In this document: piece after piece, positions 54,436 to 63,470 of the stretch
Layout: every line of letters starts with the position of its first letter
Numbering within the stretch: position 1 is the first letter of the stretch
From: Paenibacillus dendritiformis
GTDB taxonomy: Bacteria; Bacillota; Bacilli; Paenibacillales; Paenibacillaceae
Direction: 5' to 3'
Length of the DNA stretch: 64,000 nucleotides
NCBI RefSeq assembly: GCF_015845845.1
Contig: NZ_LDIG01000234.1
Location: forward strand, 1 to 64,000
Notes under the pieces: generated by a model
Database searches by the model: none
Told to the model about the DNA's origin: nothing
The model's input: only the letters and a program-made list of their open reading frames with translations
Program-made: the position numbers and the translations under genes

Positions 54436-55806
54436 ATGGCGTCTGTGGATGTGTTGTACGGATGGGTACGGGAGGAAATCAAGCAGCGTGAGGAGGAAGG
54501 CTGTCCTATCGGCGGTTTTCATGCGAAGCTGGAGGCGGCAGCCGGGGATGAAGGGAAGCTGATGGCCGTATATGCGGAGCTCTCGGCGCTGGAACCCGCG
54601 CCCGATTTTCCTTATTCGGAGCCGAACGGCTTGGCCGAGAGCCGGTCTGAGCGGCCGGAAGGCCCGCGCAAGCTGCAGGCGGATTGGACCGAGACCGAAT
54701 GGCAGGATAAATTCTATGGGGCGTGGCTTGGCCGATGTGCCGGCTGCGCGCTCGGCAAGCCGTTGGAGATCGGGCCTTACATGTACGGCACCGGCGACCA
54801 GCCCGGCTGGGCCAACATCCGGCTCTGGTTCGAAGGCGCGGATGCCTGGCCTATCCGCGACTACACCCCAGCCCAGTCCCGGGCGGGGAAGGAACAAGGC
54901 CTTGATCTCGCTCCGTATGGCGGCAAGAGCCTGCGGGATACGATCGGCTTCATGGAAACGGACGACGATATCCGCTATACGGTCCTTGGCCTGCTTATGC
55001 TGGAGAAACATGGCGCGGATTGGGACTCATGGGATATAGGCAAGCTGTGGCATGCGCGATTGACGTACGGGCAAGTGTTCACCGCCGAGATGCAGGCCTA
55101 TCGCAATTTTGCGCATGTGACCGAATTCGATAGACCGGCCGATTGGAAGGAAAAAATCGAGTGGGTTCGAATGCATTTGAACCCGTTCCGTGAATGGATC
55201 GGGGCGCAGATTCGTGCCGACGGCCTTGCCTACGGGGCGGCAGGCCACCCGGAGCTGGCCGCAGAGTTCGCTTGGCGGGACGCTTCGTTCTCCCATGTGA
55301 AGAACGGCATCTACGGCGAAATGTTCGCAGGGGCAATGATCGCGGCCGCTTTCGCGGAGACGGATGCGGAGCGGATCGTCGAGATCGGGCTAAGCGAAAT
55401 TCCGGCCAATTGCCGGCTCGCGCATGATGTCCGCAAGGCGGTGGCCATTGCCCGGACGGCCGCCAATCAAGTGGATCTGGTGGAACAAATCTGGGATGCA
55501 TTCAAGCATTACCACCCGGTCCATACAATCAACAACGCGGCCCTCTGTGCGGAAGCGCTCGTCTTCGCCCGCGGCGACTATGAGCTGGCGATCACGACGG
55601 CGGTGCTGGGCGGCTGGGACACCGATTGCAACGGCGCGACCGTCGGCTCGATTATGGGGGCCATGCTCGGAGCGAAGCGGCTGCCGGAACGGTGGACGGC
55701 CAGATTGAACGATACGCTGTACGCGGAAATCAGCGGCTTCCATCCGATCGCCATCTCGGAATGCGCCCGGCGCAGCTACGAGGTATTCCGGAAGATTAGC
55801 GGGTAA
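54436..55806 (+). CDS. ADP-ribosylglycohydrolase family protein
   Basis: The 456-residue protein has an ~85-residue N-terminal extension of unknown fold, then the ADPRH domain. Signatures are DKFYGAWLGRCAGCALGKPL, the metal-binding METDDDIRYTVLGLL and the second metal pair in GGWDTDCNGATVGSIMGAML. The family removes ADP-ribose from proteins or hydrolyses related N-glycosides, using two Mg ions. Members next to AraC regulators in soil Firmicutes often act on small sugar or nucleoside conjugates rather than proteins. No toxin or ADP-ribosyltransferase partner is nearby. The start follows GGAGAGTGG. Confidence 0.9.
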   Translation: MASVDVLYGWVREEIKQREEEGCPIGGFHAKLEAAAGDEGKLMAVYAELSALEPAPDFPYSEPNGLAESRSERPEGPRKLQADWTETEWQDKFYGAWLGRCAGCALGKPLEIGPYMYGTGDQPGWANIRLWFEGADAWPIRDYTPAQSRAGKEQGLDLAPYGGKSLRDTIGFMETDDDIRYTVLGLLMLEKHGADWDSWDIGKLWHARLTYGQVFTAEMQAYRNFAHVTEFDRPADWKEKIEWVRMHLNPFREWIGAQIRADGLAYGAAGHPELAAEFAWRDASFSHVKNGIYGEMFAGAMIAAAFAETDAERIVEIGLSEIPANCRLAHDVRKAVAIARTAANQVDLVEQIWDAFKHYHPVHTINNAALCAEALVFARGDYELAITTAVLGGWDTDCNGATVGSIMGAMLGAKRLPERWTARLNDTLYAEISGFHPIAISECARRSYEVFRKISG

Positions 55807-55954
55807 TCTCCGCTGCGGCTTGTTCTTGGCAAATGGCAAGCATCCGTGGGCCGTTCCAACGACATGCCCTCCTGGAAGGGGACATTCAAGCTTTTTTATT
55901 CCAGCCGAAAGTGTCAGACCGAACCGTCGCAGATGGGCGTGCAGCACAAAAAAA

Positions 55955-56019
55955 GGCAGGCTCCCCGGTTGTACAACGCGCCTATAACGTGATGTACGAT
56001 ACTTAGAGCCTGCCATCTC
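55955..56019 (+). terminator. Bidirectional terminator between the ADPRH gene and the sulfurtransferase
   Basis: GGCAGGCTC (55955-55963) and GAGCCTGCC (56006-56014) enclose a ~42-nt loop. CTCTTTTT follows on the plus strand and TTTTTTT on the minus strand. Confidence 0.75.
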
Positions 56020-56085
56020 TTTTTAATAACGACAGAATCGCTATGCGCTTATTCTGCTTTCGTGTTGCACGCGGTCTCCTGGCTC

Positions 56086-56940
56086 TTACTCCTCCCCCGT
56101 CGCAACCGGATTGTCCTCATAGCTGATCCAATCGCTCCAGCTCCCGGCATACAAGCGGACCTGCGGGTAGCCAAGCTCATGCAGCGCCAGCACATTCGGG
56201 CAGGCGCTGACCCCGGAGCCGCAGTAGACGATAACCTCGCGCCCGGCTTCCAGCGCGTCCACGATAGCGGAGAGCTGCTGCCGGCGCTGCGCTTCCGGCT
56301 TCCAGGCGCCGCGCTCATCGACATTATCCTTCCAGAACTGATGGATCGCCCCTGGAATATGTCCCGCCTTCGCATCGATCGGCTCGGTCTCGCCCCGATA
56401 GCGAGCCGCGTCGCGCGAATCGACGAGCAGCACATCAGGCTGGCCCAGCTTCTCCCGAACCTCCTCCATGCGCGCCAGCATGTCCGCCCGAACCTTCGGC
56501 ACGAAGGCGGCCGGCACGACAACCCGCTGCGCGCCGGTAACCGGGTACCCGGCATCCTTCCACGCCGTGAAGCCCTCTTCCATCACATGGACGGCGTCAT
56601 GCCCGAGCCAGCGCAGCGTCCACCACAGCCGCGAAGCGTACATGCCGCCTTGATCGTCGTATGCGACGACCCGGCTGGCATTGCTGATGCCGGCGCGCCC
56701 GAGCCGTTCCGCCAGTACGGCCGGATCAGGCAGCGGATGGCGGCCTCCATGGGCTATCACCGGCGCCGACAGGTCCGTATTCAGATCAAGATAGACGGCG
56801 CCCGGGATATGGGAGGAAGCATATTCTTCTCTCCCCGCCTCGGGCCGTCCAAGGTCGAAGCGGCAATCGACGATTACGATATCTGGCTCATACATGCGGG
56901 CTAACAGCCATTGCTTGGATACGAGAATTGATCCACTCAT
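56086..56940 (-). CDS. Two-domain sulfurtransferase (rhodanese family)
   Basis: The 284-residue protein has two rhodanese domains. The N-terminal one is inactive (VIVDCRFDLG, AYDDQGGMYASRLWW). The C-terminal one has the catalytic cysteine in VIVYCGSGVSACPN (about 238). The CGSGV(T/S)A loop marks 3-mercaptopyruvate or thiosulfate sulfurtransferases. It moves sulfur to cyanide or thiol acceptors in the cytosol. It is a single gene with its own promoter. Confidence 0.94.
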   Translation of the reverse strand: MSGSILVSKQWLLARMYEPDIVIVDCRFDLGRPEAGREEYASSHIPGAVYLDLNTDLSAPVIAHGGRHPLPDPAVLAERLGRAGISNASRVVAYDDQGGMYASRLWWTLRWLGHDAVHVMEEGFTAWKDAGYPVTGAQRVVVPAAFVPKVRADMLARMEEVREKLGQPDVLLVDSRDAARYRGETEPIDAKAGHIPGAIHQFWKDNVDERGAWKPEAQRRQQLSAIVDALEAGREVIVYCGSGVSACPNVLALHELGYPQVRLYAGSWSDWISYEDNPVATGEE

Positions 56941-57184
56941 ATAGCGCCTCCTTCATCGTGTACTGCTTATGCATAGTGTATCATAGAGACCGAACCGCCT
57001 GTTATTTCTTTCGCGCCATAACGTTTAACCCATGGATCGCCGGCCCGCTAGTTGACAAGTGCTCTGCATCCCGCATTGTCAAGCCGATGCAAACATGCGA
57101 AAATAGCAACTAAGAAAAATCAAGCAACAGAATGCAGCAACCTGGAACCGACGCCGCATCGCTCGGTATCTCCTGTCTAAGGAA

Positions 57185-57706
57185 GTGATTGCATTGCCGG
57201 CTTCTTACCGCCATTCCCCGTCCCGCCCGCCAAGGCTGCCCTTCCGGGTGCGCCCGATGAGCGAGGAGGACGGCGCACATATCTGCTCATGGAACTATGA
57301 GCCGCCTTATCAACTGTACGGATTCCTCCCGTGGGAGCAAATGAAGGCCCTGGAGATCGAATTCGGCGATCCCCGCATCCGGAGCGAGCAATATGTATCG
57401 GTGACGGATGCCGACGGGGAACTGTTCGGCTTCGCGCAGTTCTTCCCTCTGCTCGGCGTGACCCGTCTCGGTCTGGGGATGCGCCCCGATCGGCTTGGGC
57501 AAGGATATGGCGTCCCCTTCGTCCAGGCGATCGTCGAAGAAGCCCGGCGGCGCCATCCCGGCGATATGATCGATCTGGAAGTGCTGACCTGGAATGAACG
57601 GGCGATCCGCACATACCGGCGGGCCGGATTCCGGATCACCGATACGTATACGCGGCAGACGCCGACCGGGCCCGGCGAATTCCACTGCATGGTCTATCAC
57701 CCGTAG
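57185..57706 (+). CDS. GNAT family N-acetyltransferase
   Basis: The 173-residue protein shows the GNAT fold: FRVRPMSEEDGAHICSW (strand 1/helix 1), the acetyl-CoA loop in LGMRPDRLGQGYGVPFVQ and the final NERAIRTYRRAGFRITD motif. The substrate is unknown; the RimJ/RimL-like WNYEPPYQLYGF segment suggests an amine or N-terminal acceptor. GTG at 57185 follows AAGGAA and is taken as the start. It converges on the small gene at 57739. Confidence 0.9.
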   Translation: MIALPASYRHSPSRPPRLPFRVRPMSEEDGAHICSWNYEPPYQLYGFLPWEQMKALEIEFGDPRIRSEQYVSVTDADGELFGFAQFFPLLGVTRLGLGMRPDRLGQGYGVPFVQAIVEEARRRHPGDMIDLEVLTWNERAIRTYRRAGFRITDTYTRQTPTGPGEFHCMVYHP

Positions 57707-57738
57707 CCCCGCCCGCGCTCATCCGGGTGCGGGCCCCA

Positions 57739-58032
57739 TCAGGTCAAGGCGATGCTGGCCACCGTCGAACTATCGACGACGACCTCGATCAGATGGAATT
57801 GGGGGTCATACTGCACGCTTCCGCTGCCGATGAACAGCAGCCGCTCCTGGCCGAGTCCATAAAAGACATCATCCGCGAGCGCCTCCAGCACTTCATGCCG
57901 CTCCTGCTCCCCCAGCGCTTCCCATTCCTCCTGTCCCATGTCAAAAAACTGATAACCGTCCGGGATTAGCGCCACCGCCCCGACCAGATCCTCCAAAATA
58001 TCTTTATACGGTCTTCCGTAAGCCACGCCCAT
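57739..58032 (-). CDS. Small acidic protein of unknown function
   Basis: The 97-residue soluble, acidic product (MGVAYGRPYKDILEDLVGAV, EEWEALGEQERHEVLEALAD) has no recognised domain. It is helical at the start and ends in beta strands (QYDPQFHLIEVVVDSSTVA). AAGGGGC lies ~12 nt before the ATG. The codon use looks like that of the neighbours. Coding is likely but the function cannot be given. Confidence 0.7.
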   Translation of the reverse strand: MGVAYGRPYKDILEDLVGAVALIPDGYQFFDMGQEEWEALGEQERHEVLEALADDVFYGLGQERLLFIGSGSVQYDPQFHLIEVVVDSSTVASIALT

Positions 58033-58120
58033 ATTCGTGCTGCCCCTTTCTGCTCACGCTTGTCTGTTTCCCTCGTATTGTAGCATAGGTGAAGCGGCTT
58101 TCTCGAACCCGGCTGCAAGG

Positions 58121-58157
58121 AAAAAGGCCTGCCCACCCATCCGGCATGCACAGGCCT
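58121..58157 (-). terminator. Terminator after the ECF operon
   Basis: AGGCCTGTGC and GGGCAGGCCT pair across ~15 nt, followed by TTTTT on the minus strand, 35 nt behind the last ECF gene. Confidence 0.88.
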
Positions 58158-58191
58158 CTTCAAATGAAATCGATACGGTCCGCCATCGGAT

Positions 58192-58998
58192 TCATCGCTT
58201 ATCGGAGATGGCCGCGATAAGCTCCTCTGCCGTCAGGACCGTACCGGGGAGCCCCCACCGCCTCCCGAGCTGAGTCGCATACGGCGTATCGAGACCGGCT
58301 TCCCGAAGAATCTCCTGCCGGGAGAATACGTGACGCGTCTCATCGTCCATCAACACTTGGCCCCGGTTCAGGACCACGGTCCGTTCGAAAAGAGCCGCAG
58401 CGAAATCCATATCATGCAATATCGCCAGTACGAGCTTGCCCTGCCGCTTTAGCAGCTCAATAATGCTGCCGATCCGGCGCTTGCCCGCATCGTCCTGCGC
58501 GATGGTCGGCTCGTCCAATATAAGAATGTCCGTGTCCATGGCAACAAGCGAGGCGATGCTCACCAGCTTCTTCTCAGATAAGCCGAGATCGTGGGGATTC
58601 ATCTCCCGGCGCTCGCTCAGGCCGACCATGTCCAGCGCCGCCATTGCCCGCTCCTTCGCCTCGGACGCGCTCCGCTTCAGGTTAAGCGGCCCGAACATGA
58701 CCTCCTCCAGGACCGTGCGCTTGCATATCTGATCATTCGGGTTCTGGAAGACAAGCCCGATTCGGCCGGCCAGCCCCGCGACCGTCGCTTCCTTCGTCCG
58801 TGTCCCGCACACGGAAATTTCGCCGGCCGTCGGTTTAAGCAGCCCTTTGAGCAGCTTGACCAGCGTCGTCTTGCCGGCGCCGTTCTGCCCGATGATCGCC
58901 GTCGCCCGCGTATCGAAATCCAACATGATATCATGCAGCACCGGCTGGCCCGGATCATACTCGAAATGCACCTTCCGGATGCGAATCATCTCACTCAT
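58192..58998 (-). CDS. ecfA2: ECF transporter ATPase with degenerate signature motif
   Basis: The 268-residue ABC ATPase has Walker A GQNGAGKTTLVKLL, a Q-loop in GLVFQNPNDQI, Walker B DILILDEPTIAQDD and the switch His in AILHDMDF. The ABC signature, normally LSGGQ, reads LGLSEKKLVSIA, so one of the two composite ATP sites is probably weak or inactive. It overlaps the other ATPase gene by 8 nt. Together with EcfT and the S component it powers vitamin or metabolite uptake. Confidence 0.92.
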   Translation of the reverse strand: MSEMIRIRKVHFEYDPGQPVLHDIMLDFDTRATAIIGQNGAGKTTLVKLLKGLLKPTAGEISVCGTRTKEATVAGLAGRIGLVFQNPNDQICKRTVLEEVMFGPLNLKRSASEAKERAMAALDMVGLSERREMNPHDLGLSEKKLVSIASLVAMDTDILILDEPTIAQDDAGKRRIGSIIELLKRQGKLVLAILHDMDFAAALFERTVVLNRGQVLMDDETRHVFSRQEILREAGLDTPYATQLGRRWGLPGTVLTAEELIAAISDKR

Positions 58999-59890
58999 CC
59001 CGCTCCCCCTCGTCTACGCCTGCCGCCAGACCGTCGCCGGTTCTCGCGCCGTGCGCCGCCTCATAAGCCTGGACCGCTTCTTCCAGGGTTACCGGATACG
59101 TATCCTTGTCCGGGGAGCGCAGCCCCAACTCGCGGCATACCTGCGTGTAGACGGGCGGCTTGACCCCGTATTCCGCCAGATCGGCTCGGGAGAACAGACG
59201 GGACGGCGTATCGATGCCGATTAAGCTCCCTTCGTGCAGAAGAGCGATCCGGTCGGCGTATGCGGCGAGCTTCTCCATCTTGTGCTCCGCCAAAATGACC
59301 GTCATTCCCTCCCGGCTCAGGCTCTGAACGGCCTGGAACACTTCCTCCGAGCCCTGCGGATCGAGCTGCGAGGTTGGCTCATCCAGCACGATGACCTGCG
59401 GCCGTATCGCAATGACGCAGGCGATGGCCATCCGCTGCATCTGGCCTCCGGACAGATCGACCGGGTGCCGATCCTTGTACTCGTACATATCGAGCAGATG
59501 AAGCGCATGATCAATGCGCTCGATCATCTCGTCCCGCTCCACGCCCAGCTGCTCCAAGCCGAAGGCGACCTCCTCATACACCGTCAGCTTCGCTCCTGTC
59601 ACCTGCGTGAACGGATTCTGGAACACGATGCCGACATGGCGTATCATCTCATCCACGCCGCTTTCCGCGACATCGGCGCCTGCGATGCATACGCTGCCTC
59701 CGTAAGCGCCCTTATAGAAATGGGGCACCAGGCCGGTGAGCGCTTGGCAAAAGGTCGTCTTGCCCGCTCCATTGGCCCCGATGATCCCGATGAATTCCCC
59801 GGCCTCCACTGTCAGCGTGATATCATTCAGCGCCAGCTTCTCCGCGGACGGATAACGATACTTGAGATGTTCCACTTCAATCAGTTTCAT
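58991..59890 (-). CDS. ecfA1: ECF transporter ATPase
   Basis: The ~299-residue ATPase starts MKLIEVEHLKYRYPSAEKLA at 59890, where the ATG overlaps the EcfT stop as ATGA. It has Walker A GANGAGKTTFCQALTG, Q-loop GIVFQNPFTQVTG, a canonical signature DLSGGQMQRMAIA, Walker B QVIVLDEPTSQLDP and the switch His in ILAEHKME. A ~60-residue C-terminal extension follows the ATPase core, as in EcfA proteins. It pairs with the neighbouring ATPase. Confidence 0.94.
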   Translation of the reverse strand: MKLIEVEHLKYRYPSAEKLALNDITLTVEAGEFIGIIGANGAGKTTFCQALTGLVPHFYKGAYGGSVCIAGADVAESGVDEMIRHVGIVFQNPFTQVTGAKLTVYEEVAFGLEQLGVERDEMIERIDHALHLLDMYEYKDRHPVDLSGGQMQRMAIACVIAIRPQVIVLDEPTSQLDPQGSEEVFQAVQSLSREGMTVILAEHKMEKLAAYADRIALLHEGSLIGIDTPSRLFSRADLAEYGVKPPVYTQVCRELGLRSPDKDTYPVTLEEAVQAYEAAHGARTGDGLAAGVDEGERDE

Positions 59891-60654
59891 GCAAAGATCC
59901 TCCATAGAAGAGCGGCGGCGACGATGACGAGCAGCGCCAGCCGCAGGATGCCGGCATGCCGGTACCGCTTCTCCTCATTCAGAAATGTTTTGCGCCCGGG
60001 CACATTGAAGCCCCTCGCCTGCAGCGCTAGCGTACGCTCCTTCGTATCGAGCAGCGAGCTGAGCACGACCGGTCCGATAAGCGGAAGGAACGCCTTAATG
60101 CGCGTCATCAATCGTCCTTCCGTCTCTACGCCCCGCGAACGCTGCGCGTCGGTGATCGTGCCGACGGCCGCCATCATCTGCGGAATGATCTGGAACACGG
60201 AGTTCAGCACGTAGCCGATGCGGGGCGACAAGCCTTTGCGGACGAGGGCTTCCACCAGATCGGAGGGCTTCGTCGTCAGGACGAGAATAAGGAAGGCCCC
60301 GACAATATTCAAGGCGCGGAAGCTGATGCCGAGGGCGAACAGCAACCCTTCCTTATAGAACGGCCAGTTCCCGATCGTGAACAGCGCTGTCTCATTCCCG
60401 ACATGGAAAAATCCCTGGATAATGACCACCGTCACCAGCACGAAGCCGACGAAGCCAATCACCGCCAGGCCCCGCCGGAACACCCTCCCTGCGGCAAGCA
60501 GCCCGAAGCTGATCACCATGCAGACCCAGGCCGCATGGAGGGAGGGCACAATGATGGGAATCGCGATGGCCGCCGCGATATAGGCCAGCTTCGTTATCGG
60601 ATCGACGCGATGGACGGCCGAGTCTTTTTCCACGTACAAGCTCATTGATTTCAT
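59887..60654 (-). CDS. ecfT: ECF transporter transmembrane component EcfT
   Basis: The 255-residue membrane protein has about five hydrophobic segments and the two coupling-helix motifs with Arg-Gly, TDAQRSRGVETEG and LALQARGFN, that contact the ATPases. It carries the substrate-independent energy-coupling role. It overlaps ecfA1 and lies 34 nt behind the S component gene, so the four genes form one operon. Confidence 0.93.
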   Translation of the reverse strand: MKSMSLYVEKDSAVHRVDPITKLAYIAAAIAIPIIVPSLHAAWVCMVISFGLLAAGRVFRRGLAVIGFVGFVLVTVVIIQGFFHVGNETALFTIGNWPFYKEGLLFALGISFRALNIVGAFLILVLTTKPSDLVEALVRKGLSPRIGYVLNSVFQIIPQMMAAVGTITDAQRSRGVETEGRLMTRIKAFLPLIGPVVLSSLLDTKERTLALQARGFNVPGRKTFLNEEKRYRHAGILRLALLVIVAAALLWRIFA

Positions 60655-60688
60655 GCATATCCCACCTTTGCCAACCGCTTGCGGACGG

Positions 60689-61285
60689 TTACAGCTTCTC
60701 GATATCTCCGCTATTCTTGTACATATTCATCAGACTGTTCGGCAGCACGCGGTATATCCCGTAAGCGACAAGCACGGTAATGAGCTTATCCGGCAGGTCG
60801 ACGACCAGCTCATCCAGGAAGGATGCGAGCCAGACCGATTGAGTCCCTTGCAGCACATAACCGAAGACGATATCGCCCCAGACATTGCCCGTCTGACCGC
60901 CCCAGAACGCCACATTGAGCGGGGTGGAGATAACGACCGCCGTCAATCCTACGGCCAGACCGATGACGGCCGCCTTGCCCCAGCTTGAGATCCAGCCCTT
61001 GGATGCCATAATCCCGGCTACCAGGCCAATAAAGACGCTTGTCAGGGCATAGACGAACGAGATCGGATCCATCGTGAGGCCATAAATGATATTGTTGATG
61101 AGTCCGGACAGCCCGCCGATAACCGGACCCGCCAGCATGCTGGCCAGCACCGTCCCGATCGCATCGAGCCACAGCGGCAGCTTGAGCACGCCGGCGAACA
61201 ATTTGCCGATGTAGTTAATGCCGACCGCGACCGGGATCAGCACAAGCGCCGCGGTTGAGAACGACCACATACTTCTTTTGGACAT
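60689..61285 (-). CDS. ECF transporter substrate-binding S component
   Basis: The 198-residue protein is taken to start at MSKRSMWSFSTAALVLIPVA (61285), 11 nt behind a perfect AAGGAGG; the longer frame to 61417 lacks a site. It has six hydrophobic segments with the S-component pattern LWLDAIGTVLASMLAGPVIG and GLINNIIYGLTMDPISFVYA. It resembles the CD3073-type family whose ligand is not established. A dedicated EcfAAT set follows in the same operon (group I organisation). No riboswitch could be recognised upstream, so the substrate is open. Confidence 0.9.
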   Translation of the reverse strand: MSKRSMWSFSTAALVLIPVAVGINYIGKLFAGVLKLPLWLDAIGTVLASMLAGPVIGGLSGLINNIIYGLTMDPISFVYALTSVFIGLVAGIMASKGWISSWGKAAVIGLAVGLTAVVISTPLNVAFWGGQTGNVWGDIVFGYVLQGTQSVWLASFLDELVVDLPDKLITVLVAYGIYRVLPNSLMNMYKNSGDIEKL

Positions 61286-61547
61286 CTTACTGAATTCCTC
61301 CTTCATCGTTGCACCGTTCCGCCAATCGTGCAGCAACCGTTCGCGGACACTGCCGGACTCGGCGGCAGCGGCGCCGCCGCAATAATCATAAAGTGTTCCC
61401 TTTGAATGCCGAATCATGCGATGATATGCAATGCTTTCGCGATTGAGACAGGCAGTTTCTCTTTACGGCCTACGGCCGGCGTACCGCCTCACAACTGCTT
61501 CCGGCGGCTTGCACTCCCGTCTCTTTCTTTTCACTATATCTTGTTCC

Positions 61548-61574
61548 CGGGCAAAAGAACAGGTCTTTTGCCCG
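61548..61574. repeat. Perfect 11-bp inverted repeat upstream of motA
   Basis: CGGGCAAAAGA and TCTTTTGCCCG flank a 5-nt centre in the divergent region between the ECF operon and motA. It could be a regulator operator or an RNA hairpin. The remaining 61286-61698 shows no gene. Confidence 0.7.
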
Positions 61575-61698
61575 CTCGTTCCGGAAGGAATTTGTAAGGG
61601 CTTCACCCCCGGCCGCGACAGGCTTTAGCGTCCGTGCGCAGGCTGGATGGACGCCCCTTTTTCCCGGCCTTCCGTCTGTTCTGCCTTTTCGCTGCCAT

Positions 61699-61725
61699 TA
61701 AAAAAAGGTCCGGTTCTGCCGATAA
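61699..61725 (+). promoter_or_regulatory. Sigma-D (flagellar) promoter of motAB
   Basis: TAAA (61699-61702), then exactly 15 nt, then GCCGATAA (61718-61725) matches the sigma-D consensus TAAA-N15-GCCGATAT at all but the last base. It lies ~100 nt before motA. Confidence 0.9.
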
Positions 61726-61825
61726 AAAAGGTAACGTATCAAAACTTTCACGCATTCCGTTGAACGCTGTCGAATGCGGGACGCAGGAAGCACCATTAAC
61801 TCATGGATGAGGTGTGTATGGAATC

Positions 61826-62614
61826 ATGGAAAAATCAACATTGATCGGTCTGGTCCTTGGCGTCTTGGCCATCTCGCTCGGAATGTACTATAAAGGCGCT
61901 CCGATATCCAATTTGGCCAACCCTGCTGCCATTATGATTATTTTTGTCGGTACGGCAGCATCGCTTTTTATCGGCTTTCCGATGAAGGAATTGAAAAAAT
62001 TCCCCAAATTGTTGGGTATGATATTTAAGCCCCAGCAGCTGGTTGACCGGGTGCAGTTGATCCAGCTGTTTATGGAATGGGCCAGCATTACTCGCCGCGA
62101 AGGCTTGCTGGCGCTTGAATCGAAGATTGACGACATTCAGGACGACTTCCTTCGCAACGGAATGCGAATGATCATCGACGGGAACGACCAAGACTTCGTG
62201 CGCGATGTACTAATGGAAGATATTCATTCGACCGAAGAGCGGCACCGCGCGGGCGCGCTTATCTTTTCCCAGGCAGGAACCTACGCGCCGACGCTGGGGG
62301 TATTGGGGGCCGTTATCGGCTTGATCGCCGCCTTGGGGCAGATGGCCGATATGGAGCAACTGGCCCATGCGATCGCAGGGGCCTTCGTCGCTACGCTGAT
62401 GGGTATCTTCACCGGTTACGTGCTCTGGCACCCGATTGCCAACAAATTGAAACGGCTGTCATATAGTGAAATTCAGATTCGGTTGATGATGGTCGAAGGA
62501 TTGCTGTCCATTCAATCGGGCGTATCGACGATTGCCATCAACCAGAAGCTGTCCGTCTTCCTGACGCCAAGCGAGCGCGCACAGCTGAATGCGAAAGGAG
62601 AGGCTGGAGAATGA
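61826..62614 (+). CDS. motA: Flagellar motor stator protein MotA
   Basis: The 262-residue protein has four membrane helices (about 3-22, 34-54, 145-168 and 180-202) and the cytoplasmic loop with conserved charges in EWASITRREGLLALESK. The proline helix region TYAPTLGVLGAVIGLIAALG follows. It forms the proton channel with MotB that drives flagellar rotation. ATG 61826 is preferred; GTG at 61814 lies too close to its GAGG. It overlaps motB as ATGA and is transcribed from a sigma-D promoter. Confidence 0.97.
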   Translation: MEKSTLIGLVLGVLAISLGMYYKGAPISNLANPAAIMIIFVGTAASLFIGFPMKELKKFPKLLGMIFKPQQLVDRVQLIQLFMEWASITRREGLLALESKIDDIQDDFLRNGMRMIIDGNDQDFVRDVLMEDIHSTEERHRAGALIFSQAGTYAPTLGVLGAVIGLIAALGQMADMEQLAHAIAGAFVATLMGIFTGYVLWHPIANKLKRLSYSEIQIRLMMVEGLLSIQSGVSTIAINQKLSVFLTPSERAQLNAKGEAGE

Positions 62615-63444
62615 GCAACAAGCGCCGCCAGTCTCACGATGAACATGTCGATGAATCTTGGCTGATCCCGTATGCCGATATTTTGACTTTGCTGCTGGCC
62701 CTGTTCATTGTCCTGTATGGGATGAGCACGGTGGATGCGAAGAAGTTCCAAGAGATGAGCCAAGCCTTCAACATCGCTTTCGATAGCGGAGGCGGCGCGG
62801 GGATTCTGGATCAGCAAGCCATCATTCCGCCGAACAATGCCAAGAAGGGCATGAAGGATGTGGACCCGAGCACGGCCTCCCGCAACCGGGAACGCTATGA
62901 ATATATGGTGAAGGCCAAGCAAGAGCAGGCGGAGCTGGAGACGCTGCGGGACAAGATGAACGAATACATTTCCAAAGGCGGCTTATCCAACCAGTTGAAC
63001 ACCGAGCTCAATCATTCGGAGCTGAAAATAACGATTAAAGACAGCGCGCTGTTCGATTCCGGGAAGGCGAGCCTCAAGTCCGACGCCAAGCAGTTGGCCG
63101 TCACGATTGGAGATATGCTGAAGCAGTACAAGGACTATGAGATTGTCATCAGCGGGCATACCGACAACCGCCCGATTCGCAACAGCAACTTCGAATCGAA
63201 CTGGGATCTGAGCTCGGCCCGGGCGCTCAGCTTCATGAAGGTCGTGCTTGAACGCTCCGGAATCGATCCGAAGCAGTTCAAGGCCGTCGGCATGGGAGAA
63301 TATCACCCGGTAGCCGATAATCGCACGGAAGAAGGGAAGGCGCAGAATCGCCGGGTCGAAGTCTCGATCCTCCGCAAATTCGTAGAGAAGGACGGGCCTT
63401 CAGATCCATCATCCGAACTGGATGCCAAGACGGAGGCTCCATAG
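62611..63444 (+). CDS. motB: Flagellar motor stator protein MotB
   Basis: The 277-residue protein has a cytoplasmic start, then DESWLIPYADILTLLLALFI with the proton-carrying Asp in the single membrane helix. A plug/linker follows, then the C-terminal OmpA-like peptidoglycan-binding domain (DSALFDSGKASLKSDAKQLA and ISGHTDNRPIRNSNFESNWD, ending AQNRRVEVSIL). It anchors the stator to the wall. GGAGA precedes the overlapping ATG. A proton-type (MotAB) rather than sodium-type pair is likely but was not tested. Confidence 0.97.
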   Translation: MSNKRRQSHDEHVDESWLIPYADILTLLLALFIVLYGMSTVDAKKFQEMSQAFNIAFDSGGGAGILDQQAIIPPNNAKKGMKDVDPSTASRNRERYEYMVKAKQEQAELETLRDKMNEYISKGGLSNQLNTELNHSELKITIKDSALFDSGKASLKSDAKQLAVTIGDMLKQYKDYEIVISGHTDNRPIRNSNFESNWDLSSARALSFMKVVLERSGIDPKQFKAVGMGEYHPVADNRTEEGKAQNRRVEVSILRKFVEKDGPSDPSSELDAKTEAP

Positions 63445-63470
63445 ACAACCCGCGCCAGAACCGAAACAAA

